Origin: Tridacna crocea
Taxonomy: Eukaryota; Mollusca; Bivalvia; Cardiida; Cardiidae
DNA length: 64,000 bases
Reading direction: 5' to 3'
Assembly: GCA_943736015.1 (NCBI GenBank)
Contig: OX031056.1
Location: 62,895,277-62,959,276, forward strand
Made by a program: the position numbers and the translations under genes. Positions 1-11,878 of the stretch are shown one piece after another. The stretch's first letter is position 1, and each line of letters opens with the position of its first letter. A model generated the notes under the pieces. It saw nothing but the letters and a program-made list of their open reading frames with translations. It had not been told where the DNA came from and made no database searches.

Positions 1-199
1 TAGCCTATTTCTCCTTCACATGATCAAATATTTGTCACAGGCCTATTTGACTCTACGGATCAAAACCTTCACTGTCTTACGATGTATCAATATGGTTTAA
101 CACCGCAATATTCTCACAATGTTAAGAGATTTATTTGTTTGTTATTATAAGAGTTATATCGGTCATTAAATGGCGCTCTGTGCATTTGGGCATGTTATT

Positions 200-290
200 C
201 TTGGCACAAGTACTTACACAACTTTCTCTCCAAGTCATAGACTTCTTCTCTCAGTGCATAAGAGGTGAACGACAAACCGGGTAATGATCC
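200..290 (+). repeat. Dispersed repeat S, partial copy
   Basis: The stretch with 'agtacttacacaactttctc' resembles 60430-60530, where the same layout of 'agtacttt..ctttctttccaaatcact' and a later 'ggggtgag'-like end is seen. A third relative lies at 12889-12990. It is a degenerate dispersed repeat with no coding content. Confidence 0.4.
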
Positions 291-360
291 CTCAACCACC
301 AAGAAACGAGTCAGATACGCTTGTTAACCACAGAGTTAAGATTTGAATAATTAGTTAATC

Positions 361-790
361 TAAGATGTTATTGCCATTATCTCCCGTTTGATGGCATTCT
401 ACAAATACACTCTAACTTGGGCATCCTGAGTACAGAACTGGACTACTTTTCTGCGCAACAACCGTTACTTTGAAATTCAAGCTAAATTAAATGTTTACCC
501 AATAAAACGGTACCTAGTGCGATTCAATCTGCTATGATCAGCAGTTAAAAGATATCTGGAGTTAAAACAGGCCTGATTTTTTTTCCTCAAACGTATTGAT
601 AAAAGCCATTTCCTCCATTGCTACTTTATAGGGCGCAATACTACAATCCCCCCAAAAATTGTGTGTGTGTGTGTGGTGGGGAGGGGGGGAGGGGGAAAGG
701 GGGTATGCGTCATATAAGACAGGACGAATCTTCGAGGGATATGGCATGCGCAGACAACGATGCCATTGCTTTAAATACTAATGTCAGCGA
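361..790 (+). repeat. Dispersed repeat D, copy 1
   Basis: This copy carries 'ccattatctcccg..gatggcattcta', 'gggcatcctg', 'caaccgttactttgaa', 'attgctactttatag' and 'gcgtcatataagacag' in that order. The same ordered blocks recur at 42030-42185 (+), 45645-45860 (+) and 60850-61215 (minus), so this is one dispersed family roughly 450 bp long. A (GT)n run at about 659-675 and G-rich tracts lie inside it. No transposase is seen. The short ORFs crossing it are incidental. Confidence 0.65.
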
Positions 791-1095
791 TCCAGCGCAT
801 GGTTCTTTTTAAACGGCTATATCGGGTTAATCTAATCAGGTGTATTGGTCTCTTTATAGCCAGCACCGTATTACTACAATCCCCCCCCCCCAACCAATAT
901 TGTGGGGGATCGATGCTTCATATAAGACAGGTCGTATCTTCGAAGAATATGGCATGCGAAGGCAACGATGCTATTGCTTGAAATACATCCAGTTAGTCTC
1001 GGCAATCCAGCGCATTGTTCTATTTGAACGGCTAGGCTTATATCGGGATAATCTAATTAGGCGTATTGGTCTATTTATAGCGAGCAGCCCACAAT
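700..1095 (+). repeat. Internal ~200-bp tandem duplication in repeat D
   Basis: The block starting 'catataagacagg' near 707 and running to the C-rich tract at 885-893 is repeated from about 918 to 1090. Both copies contain 'gatatggcatgcg'-like text (gaatatggcatgcg in copy 2), 'atccagcgcat', 'tatatcggg' and 'gtattggtct'. The copies are clearly diverged, so the duplication is not recent. Confidence 0.6.
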
Positions 1096-1847
1096 ATGCC
1101 TCACTCAGCGAGGCCTCGCGTAATCGATAGCTTACTGGTAGAGATGCTATTGAAATGTACATACCTTCGGCCTCTAACACAGTTGTGGATCGGAAGCGGA
1201 TTTTTCAAATATGGCGGAAGGAAGTGACGTTAAAGATTGGCTCAAAGAGATTTTCTGTCCAATAATTCCTAACAGCCCTGACAATCACGTGATTTGAATC
1301 AGTGGCCCAGTCTTCAAACGAGACCCTCGCTAGATCTGGTCAAATACGAAGGAAATCGGTATTTTCCGTTATATGAGTTAGAGAAAATTCCGAATGCAGA
1401 AATTAACATTTCGGGAATTAATAAAGCAGATGAACCATTTCGTATAAGCAAATAGATCGATGCTTTCAAGTTTTTTCGCCGCGCTCTTGCTTTTGAAAAC
1501 TTTGTTCATGTTTTTTATTTGGACGTTTACCCCAACTATTAAAGTCTTGTTCGGTAAAGAAAGCGAAATAACACGGCTAGAACTTAACTTGTCCCAAAGC
1601 CAACACGGTCCGAGCAAAGATAGTTAATCTACGTATGGTAGATACTGACGAGCGTGTCCTACATTCTGAACAGAATTAACAAACATTTCTCATCGAGATC
1701 TAGATACAATTTTTTTTAAAATTTAATCAATATTTTTTTCAATTAAAAAAGAAAATGGTCTACTTGCAACAGTGATTTTTCTTCATTTCCTTTTAACAGA
1801 GGGAATTTGGTTTCTTTTATTCCTTTTATTTTGTCCTGAATCGGACC

Positions 1848-1938
1848 TGTTAATGGTCTTTGTGAAGGGAAGTAACTCTTGAGGGAATAATTTCACCTTA
1901 AAGAGTTACCTGGAATGAATGAATCTCTAGAGCGGAGG
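1848..1938 (+). repeat. LTR-like fragment related to 5084-5261
   Basis: It begins TGTTAATGGT and shares about 85 bp with 5084-5178, including a foldback with arms GTAACTCTT and AAGAGTTAC. Similarity stops near 1938. With the copy at 5084 it brackets the Ty1/copia remnant, so it may be a truncated 5' LTR or a solo LTR piece. Confidence 0.55.
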
Positions 1939-2165
1939 CATTTTCTGTTTTAGCCTTAATAAGTCGATTTGGAGACACTCTTACAAATACCCCTCCATGC
2001 CTCACAAAAATTACCTTCGAATCTTGAAAAAGTACCTTCCCTACTGTTAATAAAGGATGCATGAGACTGATTCTGGCTATAATTGCACTGAAAATCAAAT
2101 CATTGAGAACGCTGATGTGGCATTTGTCAAGATAGCCACTGAGTTGAATTTAAATGATTTGAAAA

Positions 2166-2865
2166 CAAGAGGGACATAATGGCCTTGGATCGCTCACCTG
2201 AGTCAATAGGCAAAATTCAGTCCTCGTGCGTAATTAAATTTCTGAGTGATTGTTCGGTTAATTGAGCATAAGATATGGCTTCTACAGAGTCCACAAGGAA
2301 TTTCCTATAGTTGACCTAATTTATCACACAACTGATCAATTTTAGAACTCATCAAAAATTGTCAAGACAAATATTCTGAACAGTTATCAAATTTATTGAG
2401 CAATAAATACGGCCTCTAGAGTGCCCACAAGGTATTTCTTAGATTTGACCAGGTGACCTAGTTCAGAACCCCAGGTGCCCGTATTCCAAACTCACTCAAC
2501 ATTTTAATAAGACAAACATTCCGATCAAATTTCCTAATTTCCTAAAGTTGGCCTGATTTATCACCTGACAAACCCAATTTGGAACTCATTGAAAAAAAAA
2601 ATATCAAGACAAACATTTTAACAGTTTCAAGTCAAGTGAGCAAGAAATGTAGCCTCTAGACTGCCCACAAGGAAGTTCTTTAATTTGACCTAGTAACCTA
2701 GATTATCATCCCAGGTGACCCAATTTTATACTCGTCCTAGATTTTATAAAGATGAACATTCTAATTAATTTTCATGTCAAGTGAGTAAAAAATGTGGCCT
2801 CTAGTGTGCCCACAAGGTATTACTTAAATTTGACCTTGAGACCTAGTTTATGACCCCAAGTTACT
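2166..2865 (+). repeat. Degenerate tandem repeats of 'cctctagagtgcccacaagg' type
   Basis: The block opens with 'acaagagggacataatggcc', a motif found again at 16253. It then carries four diverged units, beginning near 2283, 2411, 2654 and 2798, each with 'gcccacaagg' or a variant followed by 'tttgacc' and 'gaccta'. Spacing varies from about 130 to 240 bp. It is non-coding. Confidence 0.55.
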
Positions 2866-3654
2866 CATTTTCAAACTGAGTAAACATGTTGTGCTCATGT
2901 GGGCTAACAAGATTTGAACATGTTCACTACATACCAAATAACAAAGCTTTATGCTTTCCAGTTTGAGAAAAGAAGAACTTTTAAAGTTCTCCTTCTCTGT
3001 GCCTTTGTTCGAACTTGTGACTCCCGGCAAATTAATATGTCTCTTTGGTTAAAGGGAGATTACTGGTGCCTAAGTTAGCATTATTTGTGTACTGATAATC
3101 TCCCTTTGATCTTTCAAGAGTAATCAGGGGTAACGTCCCTTGACGGAAGGTTGCATGATGGGTAGTTAGAGAACTATGTAAATACATTGAATTCAATTAC
3201 TTTTATACCTGGATACTATGATTTTGAGATGTCTTTGGTCGTAAGGGTCTAATTCCCAACATTACGAATAAGTTTCCTGCCTGAAAATTTTCATGAACAA
3301 TCAAATGAGTGGCGTGCGATCATGTGACGAATAAGCCCATATACGAACTGGTTTTAGAACGAACAACCCCGGAAGCAAAGTGGACAGACAGATTTTGTGC
3401 ATATCATTGCGCCAGTTGAAGGCTATAAAGAGATGAAGCTATTTTCAATAAAAAAAAGTATTTCAGCGATCGATGGCCTTTATTTCAATACGCCATTTCC
3501 AATTATATTTCCGCGTGCTTTTGAAAAAAAAAAACATCCTTTGTCTAGAAAAAGTGAGTTTAATTGGGTTTATTTCCTTCGGTTTTGCACAAAATACAAT
3601 ACATGCTCTTCAGAATTCAATTATGAACATTTATTATTAATCTCATAGTGGCAT

Positions 3655-4909
3655 TGTCTTCGACAATTGCCACAAAAATGGACTGTGAAAACAACTGACA
3701 TTAAATCAGCTTTCCTACAGGGAAAACGTCTTGACAGAGATGTATATTTGGACCCTCCACCTGAAAGTGACTCACCACACGACGTGATTTGGAAACTGAA
3801 ACGTGGACTGTATGGCCTGAAAGACGGTTCGAGACAATTTTATTTGAATGTGCAAGAAGAATTGTTAAAACTTGGTTCCAGATAGTGTAAACTAGACCCA
3901 GCAGTATTTTTCATACAAACTGAGAGCAAATTGAGAGGGACCATTTGCTGTCATGTCGATGACTTTTTACATGCTAGCGATGACTTGTTTGAAAACATTA
4001 TGGAGAAACTCAGAAAAAAAATTACTGCAGGAAGAATAGAAGAAAAAGACTTTAATTATAATGGTTTTCATGTATGTCAGACCGGAAGCCAAATTTTAAT
4101 GGATCAATTTGATTTCATGGATAAGATTGAAATAAACAGGTTAAATTCAGAAAAAGCTCTGAATAAAACTAACTTGCTGAATACAGCCGAACAGACTTTA
4201 TTCAGAAAGTTAGTTGGAAAGATCAACTGGGTTGTGCAAGGTTCAAGACCAGATCTAGCATTTGAAATGACATATGTGAGTACAAAACTCAAACAAGCAA
4301 CCATTGGCGATTTAATCAGAGGCATGAAACAAGTCAATAGGTTTAAAGATATACAATCAGTTTTGAAGCTTCCTTCTTTGAATTGGAAGAGTTCTGAATT
4401 GAAACTAGTTCTGTTTACCGATGCTTCTCTTGGAAACATAAATGATGGTATAGGTAGTGTCGGAGCATATATCATCTGGTTTATGGATGGTAGTGGATAC
4501 TTCTGTCCGATAACTTGGCAGGCTAACAAGGTTAAAAGGGTAACAAGATCAACCATAGCTGCAAAGTCTCTCAAGTTTACAAGAAGGTTTAGAAACAAGC
4601 TATTGTTACAGGGAGATTCTGGAGAATCTTTTGTGCCTTCAGCGTTATTCTGTATCAATAACAGCATACACATACAATGAGAGTTTCATTGAGGCACTTC
4701 ATTCTACAAAATTTGTAGATGACAAAAGGTTAAGAATTGATATAGCTGCCATGAAAGAGTCACTGGATAACAAAGAGGTCAAAAACATACTATGGTGTAA
4801 AGGTGCTAATCAGTTAGCTAACTGCATGACAAAACAGGGTGCATCAGGATTTCCTTTACTTAAGATTTTGCAAAGCGGACTCATGAGTTTTGAACTTTGT
4901 CCTGGTTGA
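3655..4909 (+). pseudogene. Ty1/copia pol remnant (RT plus RNase H)
   Basis: This is the 3' half of a Ty1/copia polyprotein. The first segment shows the copia RT start (KTTDIKSAFLQGK, then WKLKRGLYGLKD and RQFY). A TAG at about 3883-3885 interrupts it, and the same frame continues into the HVDD active-site motif near 3955. RNase H follows from about 4390 (LFTDAS, RSTIAAKS). A frameshift near 4630-4680 moves the last part to another frame (FIEALHSTKFVDDKRLRIDI, then WCKGANQLANCMTK), which ends in a stop at 4909. Gag, protease and integrase are absent upstream. I read it as a dead GalEa-like copia copy. The family is clear and the clade name is a recollection. Confidence 0.88.
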
Positions 4910-5083
4910 TGGTATATCAATCAATATTGTCCAGCACTCTTTCAGTAAATCTCATCTTGTGTAGAGATTGAAAATTGTTATTTTATTATTGTTCATCTTC
5001 CGTCAAGTAACTGTGTGTTTTGTTGTTGTTGTTGTTGTTGTTCCATAAAGTTTAAGCAACAAATCAAAAGACAATATAATGAA

Positions 5084-5261
5084 TGTTAATGGTACAATCT
5101 TTGTGAAGGGAAGTAACTCTTGAGGGAATAATTTCACCTTAAAGAGTTACCCTGAATAAATGATTGTCTAGAGCGGAGGTTTTGGGCGGTGAAGGCAGAA
5201 TGTTAATTTGTAGTGTATTAAACGAGGAATAAACAGAGTTTTAATTCAATTAGCGTTATCA
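5084..5261 (+). repeat. Candidate 3' LTR of the copia remnant
   Basis: The block starts TGTTAATGGT and ends GCGTTATCA, giving TG...CA ends over 178 bp, 175 bp after the pol stop. Its first ~90 bp recur at 1848. It contains a 9-bp-arm foldback (GTAACTCTT/AAGAGTTAC). A (TTG)n run lies just before it, at about 5019-5043. No clear polypurine tract precedes it, so the left boundary is uncertain. Confidence 0.5.
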
Positions 5262-6440
5262 GGGTCTAGATGCCATAGCATTTAGTAAAATCTAAATCTG
5301 CATTCACTTTGATGTTTTGTGACAGAAAAGATCTAGATTTTACTTTTTGTACAATCTGATGTTGTACCTACACTGATAATATTCTCTAAAAGTTGGTCTA
5401 CATTATTGGAACTCCTCTGATTTTGTTCCTTTAAGAGATTCAAAAATTACCTTTGAGGTTACTGTCTTTCCAACAGACCAAAACTTCAGTTTTTCATTGT
5501 CTTCAAACTGCAACAGTTATAAATGAGTCAAACTAGACAAGCAAATATTCTTGTTAAAGAAGTCTGAAAAGTACATCACCTTGAAACAACAGTTGCCAGG
5601 GTGAGAAAAAAGACACCATCAACTTCAAGATTGTCTGCACCAGGGCTCAAACTAATTACCAATCAAATGATTGCTTCTGGAGAATGCCTTCATTGACTAA
5701 ACTATTTCCAATCATCCAATTTATGGTATATGTCGGGCATGTTGAAATGTACTAGCATTTAAAACTACCACGTAACGTTACATGGAGTCAGAAGTTTAAA
5801 GGGAAGAAAGGATATTTCCCTATGTATTTTCTCTAGAATGATTTTTTGGTCTAAAGACTTCTGTTAGTAGAACGATATTGCTTAGCAATTTTGTAAAGTT
5901 ACTTTTGACCTCCAAAACAAAGTCTGGTATAATGCCTTTTTTTTCACCCCTATATCAATCTGCTTTTAACATAGTTTAGCAGCATAGTCATCATACAACA
6001 TACCAGCTAGATGACCTGACTGCTAAGAGTAAATTTACGGCAAAGTAACAGCAAAGACTTGAGAGCCACTGAAATATCTTTTTATACAGATTTGTTTTTT
6101 GTAAGTGACTGAAATTTATTTTTAGGTCAAGGCAATGGGATTGTTTCCTTGAAATACTGTTTAAAACCCTGCAGATCATGTAGGAGTATCCTTGAGCAAG
6201 GCACACCATAGCCACAGGCTAGCACTGGTTAAACGGTACTAAGTAAAGATGTAAATGACATTACTGTACGTAAGCTGAATAACAATGGGAAGTTACACAA
6301 AACTCCATTCACACAAACAATTACAAAGATTAAGATCTACAAATCTAAATCTCTTAAAGTTTTTTATCTTTCCCAGATATGTCTTCCTTTATCCATGCAT
6401 GTAAATTATTTCGTTTTTCATAATTTTGACAAATACAAAT
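5262..6440. other. No gene seen
   Basis: AT-rich DNA. ORFs here are short and lack recognisable motifs. I see no repeat that recurs elsewhere in the window. Confidence 0.5.
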
Positions 6441-6448
6441 TCTGTATA

Positions 6449-6537
6449 TCTTTAGCTCAGTGGTTTTTATGGTATTAGTCTTCAAAACCTCCATAAGATA
6501 AAACTTGGACCTTGTCCTCATGGGCTCGAATCCCGCC
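6449..6537 (+). repeat. tRNA-like SINE head
   Basis: A box A-like TTTAGCTCAGTGG at 6451-6463 and a box B-like GGGCTCGAATCCC at 6521-6533 are about 70 bp apart, too far for an ordinary intact tRNA. The acceptor stem does not pair. This fits the pol III promoter head of a tRNA-derived SINE. Confidence 0.5.
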
Positions 6538-7760
6538 AGATCCGTTTTATATCTCAGCTAAGCATTTCTTGCAAACTTTCATGTTCATAAGAAATTCTTT
6601 TTATTTGAAGAAGATATCTTGAGAGGTTCAAAACTCATTAATTTTGGCAACTTTTGAAAAAGTCAAAATTTCTGAAAATTTCTGACGAAATTCGATGTTA
6701 AAGGTGAAAATTTAGTATATTTAGTTATTCTACTAATTATTAACACATCTGAAATGATGAACAGATTAATTTCTTCAGTTTTATACAGTGTGTGGCTATT
6801 GTGTGTGACAGAAGTAGCAATCTAAAAATTGAAACATGCAGATTTGGACTTAATAGAACTGAAAGAAGTCAACGCTATTATGAAATATGTAAAGAAAATG
6901 ACATAAAGATGAATATTATTTCATTTTTAAATCCAAAAAATACGATCATCTGAGTCCAGTCCAGGCCTATTTTAAGCAATATTTCTATGTAAAAAATCTA
7001 GTATTCAAGATTCATGTATTCATCTTTTCTAACCAAAAAGTAAAAGGCTCTGCTTAATTTGGGAAAATACACAAAACCTGCACTCAAAGTCAGAAAAAAT
7101 ACAATAAATTCCGTAAGTTACGATTAATTTATTTTTTCTTAAATGTCACTATACTTTTATGTAGTGAGTAGTCAGAGTGTGCTGTGCTTTTTCTAGTTGG
7201 AATTTTTTTGTACCCTTTGGTATCAGGAGTTAAGGGTACACAAACAAAGATGGAGCTTCAGATTTAAACGATTTCACCCTGATATCAGTTTTAACAACGG
7301 CCTATTAAAGATCAATTACTTTCATGCAATATACTCAAACAAGTCTTTAACAAAAACATATACACAGTCCCAAGCTCTTCGAACACTTTGGAAAAGGAAA
7401 CAAATAAAGATAAATGAATAAATAAAAGTTTGTTAGAACCAAGTATCCCCTATTCTCACAATGTTGCATATCCAACAAAATTTTTAAATATCTTGTAATT
7501 CCCGAATTGGCAAAAGTACATTTTTACACCACAAACACATTTTGAAATAACTTCCAACTTTGATCACACATGAAGGCTTGAAAGTGCAAAGGACAAGGTT
7601 TGAAGTCTATCATCATAGATATATTGGGTAGAAATAAATGAAAATTCTACTTACAAAACAGGAACATTCCTCCTTAAATTACAAACTTTTTTGATAACTT
7701 CCCCTTCCACAAAATCTTTATGCCTAATGTATTGTCAATCTGTTTTTAACATTTTCCATA
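6538..7760. other. No gene seen
   Basis: AT-rich sequence with only short ORFs. Nothing recognisable was found on either strand. Confidence 0.5.
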
Positions 7761-7764
7761 TTTC

Positions 7765-8441
7765 TTAATGTGTCTTAATGTGTCTGTTTTGCAAAGAGAA
7801 TCCCCTTTCACATGGCACAGAGGTTAATGGTACAGAAAGTATTACTTCAGCCATAATGATTTTCTTATAAATTTCTTTTGAAGTAAGATACCAATTGCTA
7901 CTGAGTAAAAATTTAAACTGCAGACATGGATTCCTAGTCCCATTCGGCTGCAGGATCTCTTCATCATTTAACCCCAAGTTCATCCCTTCCATGTGCAATA
8001 AGAGCATCTCTTGGAATTGGTAACTGTGATGAATTGAATTTAAACATTTCATCATTTTCATGTCCTGTGATGCGAAGCTTTTCTAAAACTGTCCAAGGGT
8101 ATTTCTGGCAAACTCAATTCTAATATTTACTGAAGTAATTATATCCTTAAGAGAGCAGATTAATGGAATACCACGAAATTGGTCTGATTCCTATACGATA
8201 TCTATCAAAGATACAGTACATGGTTCATGGCCATGCATTGTCAACGATGCAATAAAGTCTCTGAAATATTGATCATGCTTGGTACAACATGGATATCAAT
8301 GTCATCTATTTGACAGCATTTTGATAGTTTACCCATGCTGCTTAAAACATCAAGAAGACGGATTGTAGAAATGAATTTGAAAGATTTCACATTTTTGAGA
8401 ATGAACTTAAATCCAACAAACAGTACGGGATAAGTAGCCAT
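7765..8441 (-). pseudogene. hAT-family transposase fragment
   Basis: Two minus-strand pieces belong to one decayed hAT transposase. The upstream piece (8241-8441) reads like the segment before the C-terminus (LLDVLSSMGKLSKCCQIDDI). The downstream piece (7765-8061) carries the hAT dimerisation signature (AEVILSVPLTSVPCERGFS, then QNR). Stops and frame changes separate them, and no N-terminal BED finger or catalytic core is visible. It looks most like the ZNF862/ZMYM-like hAT group. It ends soon after the CERGFS motif, shorter than usual, so it is a dead 3' fragment. Confidence 0.75.
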
Positions 8442-8449
8442 TTCAAGTT

Positions 8450-8800
8450 GAACATTTTCATTGCTTGGTTACATGATAAATTATAGATTTTTGTGAATTT
8501 TTCAGCTTGTTTATCTCATCAATAGCTTTAACGCAGTTGACTTTGAAAAAGTCCAATAAACAGTAATGGAAAAGTAGGCCATTTTGAGTTGTAAATGTGG
8601 ATTTGTAATTAACATTATGGAGTCGGCATTTCTGGTTGGATATACATGAAACTTGCCCAGTTACTTTGTCTCATCATTAGCTGGAACCCTATTGATTTTG
8701 AAAAAAAAAATCTAACATTCAGTATGAGAAAAGTAGCAGTTTAAAGTTGAAAATTTCCATTTCTTGTTTATAAGTGCTTTCCTTCACACATTTTACTGGT
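8450..8800 (-). repeat. Degenerate repeat shared with 50690-50950
   Basis: Units containing 'cagcttgtttatctcatcaa' and 'gaaaagtaggccattttgag' recur in inverse orientation at 50690-50950 ('aaaatggctacttttcc', 'gatgagataaataaactg'). The repeat is diverged and non-coding. Confidence 0.45.
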
Positions 8801-8995
8801 TTTCTTTTTGCATCATGAATTCACAATGTATGCTAGCATAGAAGCAAATTCTCTGCCAGTAGAGCGATTTCAGGGCCTTCTAGTTTTTCTCATGACGGCG
8901 ATGTTTTTTTTTTTTTGTTCCGAAGAGTATCCTGAAGTACGGAACCCCTAAAGTGACATGCTCGATCTTCTTTTTTTGTATGCAAATTTCTCAAG

Positions 8996-9146
8996 TTATT
9001 TCGTTTTTACGAAATAATATTTCGTTTTTACGAAATATTATTTCGTATTTACGAAATACTATTTCGTTTTTACGAAATATTATTTCGTTTTTACGAAATA
9101 ATTATTTCGTAAATACGAAATAATTATTTCGTTTTTACGAAACACT
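8996..9146. repeat. Array of ~21-bp palindrome, left
   Basis: Seven copies of a unit like ATTTCGTTTTTACGAAATA follow one another. Each unit is self-complementary (TTTCGT...ACGAAA), so the array can form cruciforms. The same motif forms arrays at 10497-10563 and 12504-12676. Confidence 0.85.
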
Positions 9147-9149
9147 TTT

Positions 9150-9470
9150 ACCTGTTTGTATATTCAAAAGGGCTTCGTAGCCTTGAAATACATTATTGGC
9201 CGGTGTTAACACCGATGCCATCATTATTCTATCTATATCTAGGCCAAAACATAATGGACCGTGCTCTGTGAAAAGGGCGCTTAAAGCATTTCAGAAAAGA
9301 ATCGACACATTCGGCTCGTGCCAGCCTGCGCGGACTGCGCCAGCTGACACGGGCCGAAACCTTTCGAGTTCTTCAAATTTTCTGCATGTGAAAAAGCTGT
9401 GGAGCTAATCATTAGATCGCACATAAGACAAACTGGATTTTATGGATCCATTACAAGGGCGGATCCAGGA
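9150..9470. repeat. Inverted-repeat arm, partner 10165-10490
   Basis: Matching landmarks in inverted order are 'cattattctatctatatcta', 'ccgtgctctgtgaaaagggc', a GCCTGCGCGGACTGCGC-like core and 'ttcaaattttctgcatgt'. Divergence is moderate. The GCCTGCG...CGCAGGC type core is common in bivalve foldback repeats. Confidence 0.7.
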
Positions 9471-9589
9471 TTTTTTTTCGAGAGGGGGACCAGGGTCTCT
9501 AGTACAGCACAACGATTGCCTTACCAGTGTTGGATTATGAGACTTTTCAAGTGCTAGCTGGTGAAAAATGTTTTGTGAAAATGATTGAG

Positions 9590-10045
9590 CTGTGCTTTAT
9601 GAAAAGGAGGCTTTATGCATCTACGTGATCCATGGTACCAAGCAAGGCATCACCTGATAATGCATCGGCGGCTCAGCGGGGTTGGCGGGTGGGGGGTGGG
9701 GAGTAGGGGTCAGGGTTATCCCCACCTCCTCCAGAACTTTCGAAGTAATCGCAGCCTGCCGGAAATTTTGACCAAGTATGAAAGTGTCAAACATATTCTA
9801 AATCTATGCCAAATATAAGACAAATCTACAAAGACCTTCTAAGTTGCTGAAATGCGTTGAAGAATAATGTTTAAAGGTGTACGCAGTAGCAAAGTTGAAA
9901 TTGAGCCATATTCTGACAAAAGAAGGCTAACTGAATCTCCGTGATCTATGGCACCAAGCAAGCTATCACGTACTGATGGATCCATAGTAGATCTATCCAT
10001 TTTTGTAACAGCCGATGGAATCTTATGGTAGTTGTAGTTCTTTGA
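9590..10045. repeat. Inverted-repeat arm, partner 10760-11190
   Basis: Shared blocks are 'gatccatggtaccaagcaag', 'aatgcatcggcgg', 'gaccaagtatgaaagtgtc' and 'ggatccatagtagatctatc', which appear reverse-complemented at 10760-11190. The two arms enclose a ~700-bp centre. Confidence 0.7.
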
Positions 10046-10164
10046 CATACTGAAAATTTACTGATAACGAAAAGTTCGGCCGAAGTCATCCTACGCGGAT
10101 TACATTAAATGCATATGCCTTAAGCCCCTTTTTCACAGAGCATGTCTTATATATTATGATCTAT

Positions 10165-10490
10165 TGTGGACCCCGTCCCGAAAAATATCCTGAACCGCCC
10201 TTGTTATGGATCCAGAAAATCCATTTTGTCTTACGGACGATCGAAAAATGAGCTCGAATAGCCCTATGACATGCAGGAAATTTGAAGATTTCGAAAAGTT
10301 TCGGCTCATGTCAGCCTGCGTGGACTGCGCTGGGCGACAGTATTCAATTCTTTTCTCAAATGCATAAGGCACCCTTTTCACAGAGCACGGTTCATTATCA
10401 TTTCCCCTAGATATAGATAGAATAATGATGACAGCGGCGTTAATACCAGCTAATATAGGAATTCAAGGCTACGTGGCGTTTTTGAATGGT
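10165..10490. repeat. Inverted-repeat arm, partner 9150-9470
   Basis: Reverse-complement counterpart of 9150-9470, ending next to the short palindrome array at 10497. Confidence 0.7.
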
Positions 10491-10496
10491 AAAATT

Positions 10497-10563
10497 ATTT
10501 CGTATTTACGAAATAATTATTTCGTAATTACGAAATAATTATTTCGTAAATACGAAATATTTT
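10497..10563. repeat. Array of ~21-bp palindrome, middle
   Basis: Three units of the TTTCGTAATTACGAAAT type, the same motif as at 8996-9146. The array is flanked on both sides by copies of 'aaggc(c/t)acgt(a/g)gcc'-like text in opposite orientation. Confidence 0.8.
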
Positions 10564-10759
10564 TACCAGTCTGTATATTCAATAAGGCCACGTAGCCTTG
10601 AATTCCATTATTTACTGGTGTTTACGATACTTTTTCAATATGATCTTCCAACTTTCTGCATGATAACTATCAAGCCAGACCAGCCTGCACGAATTGCACA
10701 GGCTGGCCTGGGCCTAAACTGTTCGCTATCAGTAAATTTTCTGTATGTCTAGAACTACC

Positions 10760-11190
10760 GTAAGATTTCGTCGGCTGTTACAAAAAAATGGATAGATCTA
10801 CTATGGATCCATCAGTATGTGATGGCTTGCTTGGTGCCATGGATCACAGAGATTCAATAAGCATCCCTTTGTCAGAGCATGCCTCAATTTCAAATTTGCT
10901 ACTGCGTACAGCTTTAAACATTATTCCTTGACTCAATATTCAGCTAGTTAGAACAAGTTCTTAAGTCTTCGCATAGATCTAGAATTTGTATGACACTTTC
11001 ATACTTAGTCAAAATTCCCGGCAGACAGCGGTTACTTTGAAAATTGTAGAGGAGGTCCGGACCCCGCTGACCCCACCCCCCCCCCCCCCCCCCCCCGCTG
11101 ATCCGCCGATGCATAATCAGATGATGTCTTACTAGGTACCATGGATCGCACAGTTGCATTTGACCCCTTTTTCATAGAGCACGGCTCAAT
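10760..11190. repeat. Inverted-repeat arm with poly-C tract
   Basis: Reverse-complement counterpart of 9590-10045. It contains an uninterrupted C tract of about 20 at 11078-11097, where the partner has a G-rich stretch near 9680-9710. Confidence 0.7.
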
Positions 11191-11639
11191 CATGTCTGAT
11201 TGATCCGTGTTTAACGTCGCATCAATTCTTTAAATTTCAGTATATATTCACGACAACCACCGTGATATTACCTTAGCTCTCTGTCTGTCTGTCTCTCTCT
11301 CTCTCTCAATCATCATTCTACAAATCTCATACCCTGATACTTAAGCGACAGTCGTAATGTTATCCCGTCTTTCCAAGGGCAGAGAAGGAAAGAAATAAGG
11401 AACGCGCTATTATTACCGTTACACAAGTCTTAAAAATGGATTTGCAGGGGATCGACCCCGCCCCCTCCCATTCTCCGGTAGGACAGCCTATCCACCCACC
11501 TAAAGAAGAGGTAAAAGCTCCCAAAATAGAAATGTTTTGGTGTGCACTATACCGTTATTCTATGCAAATGCAATGAAAGTAAAAACAAGCTGCATATCTA
11601 ATCGAAAATACACCGACGCTGATTTGTCCATCTTAAAGA

Positions 11640-11878
11640 CACATTTGCGGATGCCTGAACATTACGAGTCCTCTTATATACGGACGTTAAGGCACCGTAT
11701 TTACAACAAAGAGGTTCTGGGTTGGAATCCCACTGCCGGGGATGTTTGAGCGTCAGTTCTTCGGCAATGCAGATCAGAGCCGCATCCAGCAACCGGTGAA
11801 ACATAAGAATACATGAATAAGTGCTATTCGTCATTATGATTGAAAATTATTTAGCCTGGTATCAATCAATCAACCATT
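11640..11878 (+). repeat. SINE-like unit with (AATC)n tail
   Basis: A box B-like GGTTGGAATCC sits at about 11720-11730. It is followed by 'ccggtgaaac' and 'aatacatgaataagtg', then a tail 'tcaatcaatcaacc' near 11863-11875. The same order of 3' blocks occurs in the better preserved SINE at 59201-59412. The head is degraded. Confidence 0.55.

Noticed and set aside
659-900. GT and C-rich tracts as regulatory DNA
   Set aside because: They are simple repeats inside a dispersed repeat copy.
4104-4673. 189-codon minus ORF opposite the copia remnant
   Set aside because: It is antisense to a clear copia RT/RNase H reading frame.
8996-9146. CRISPR-like regular repeats
   Set aside because: The spacers are part of the palindromic unit and not unique, no cas genes exist, and the surroundings are eukaryotic repeats.
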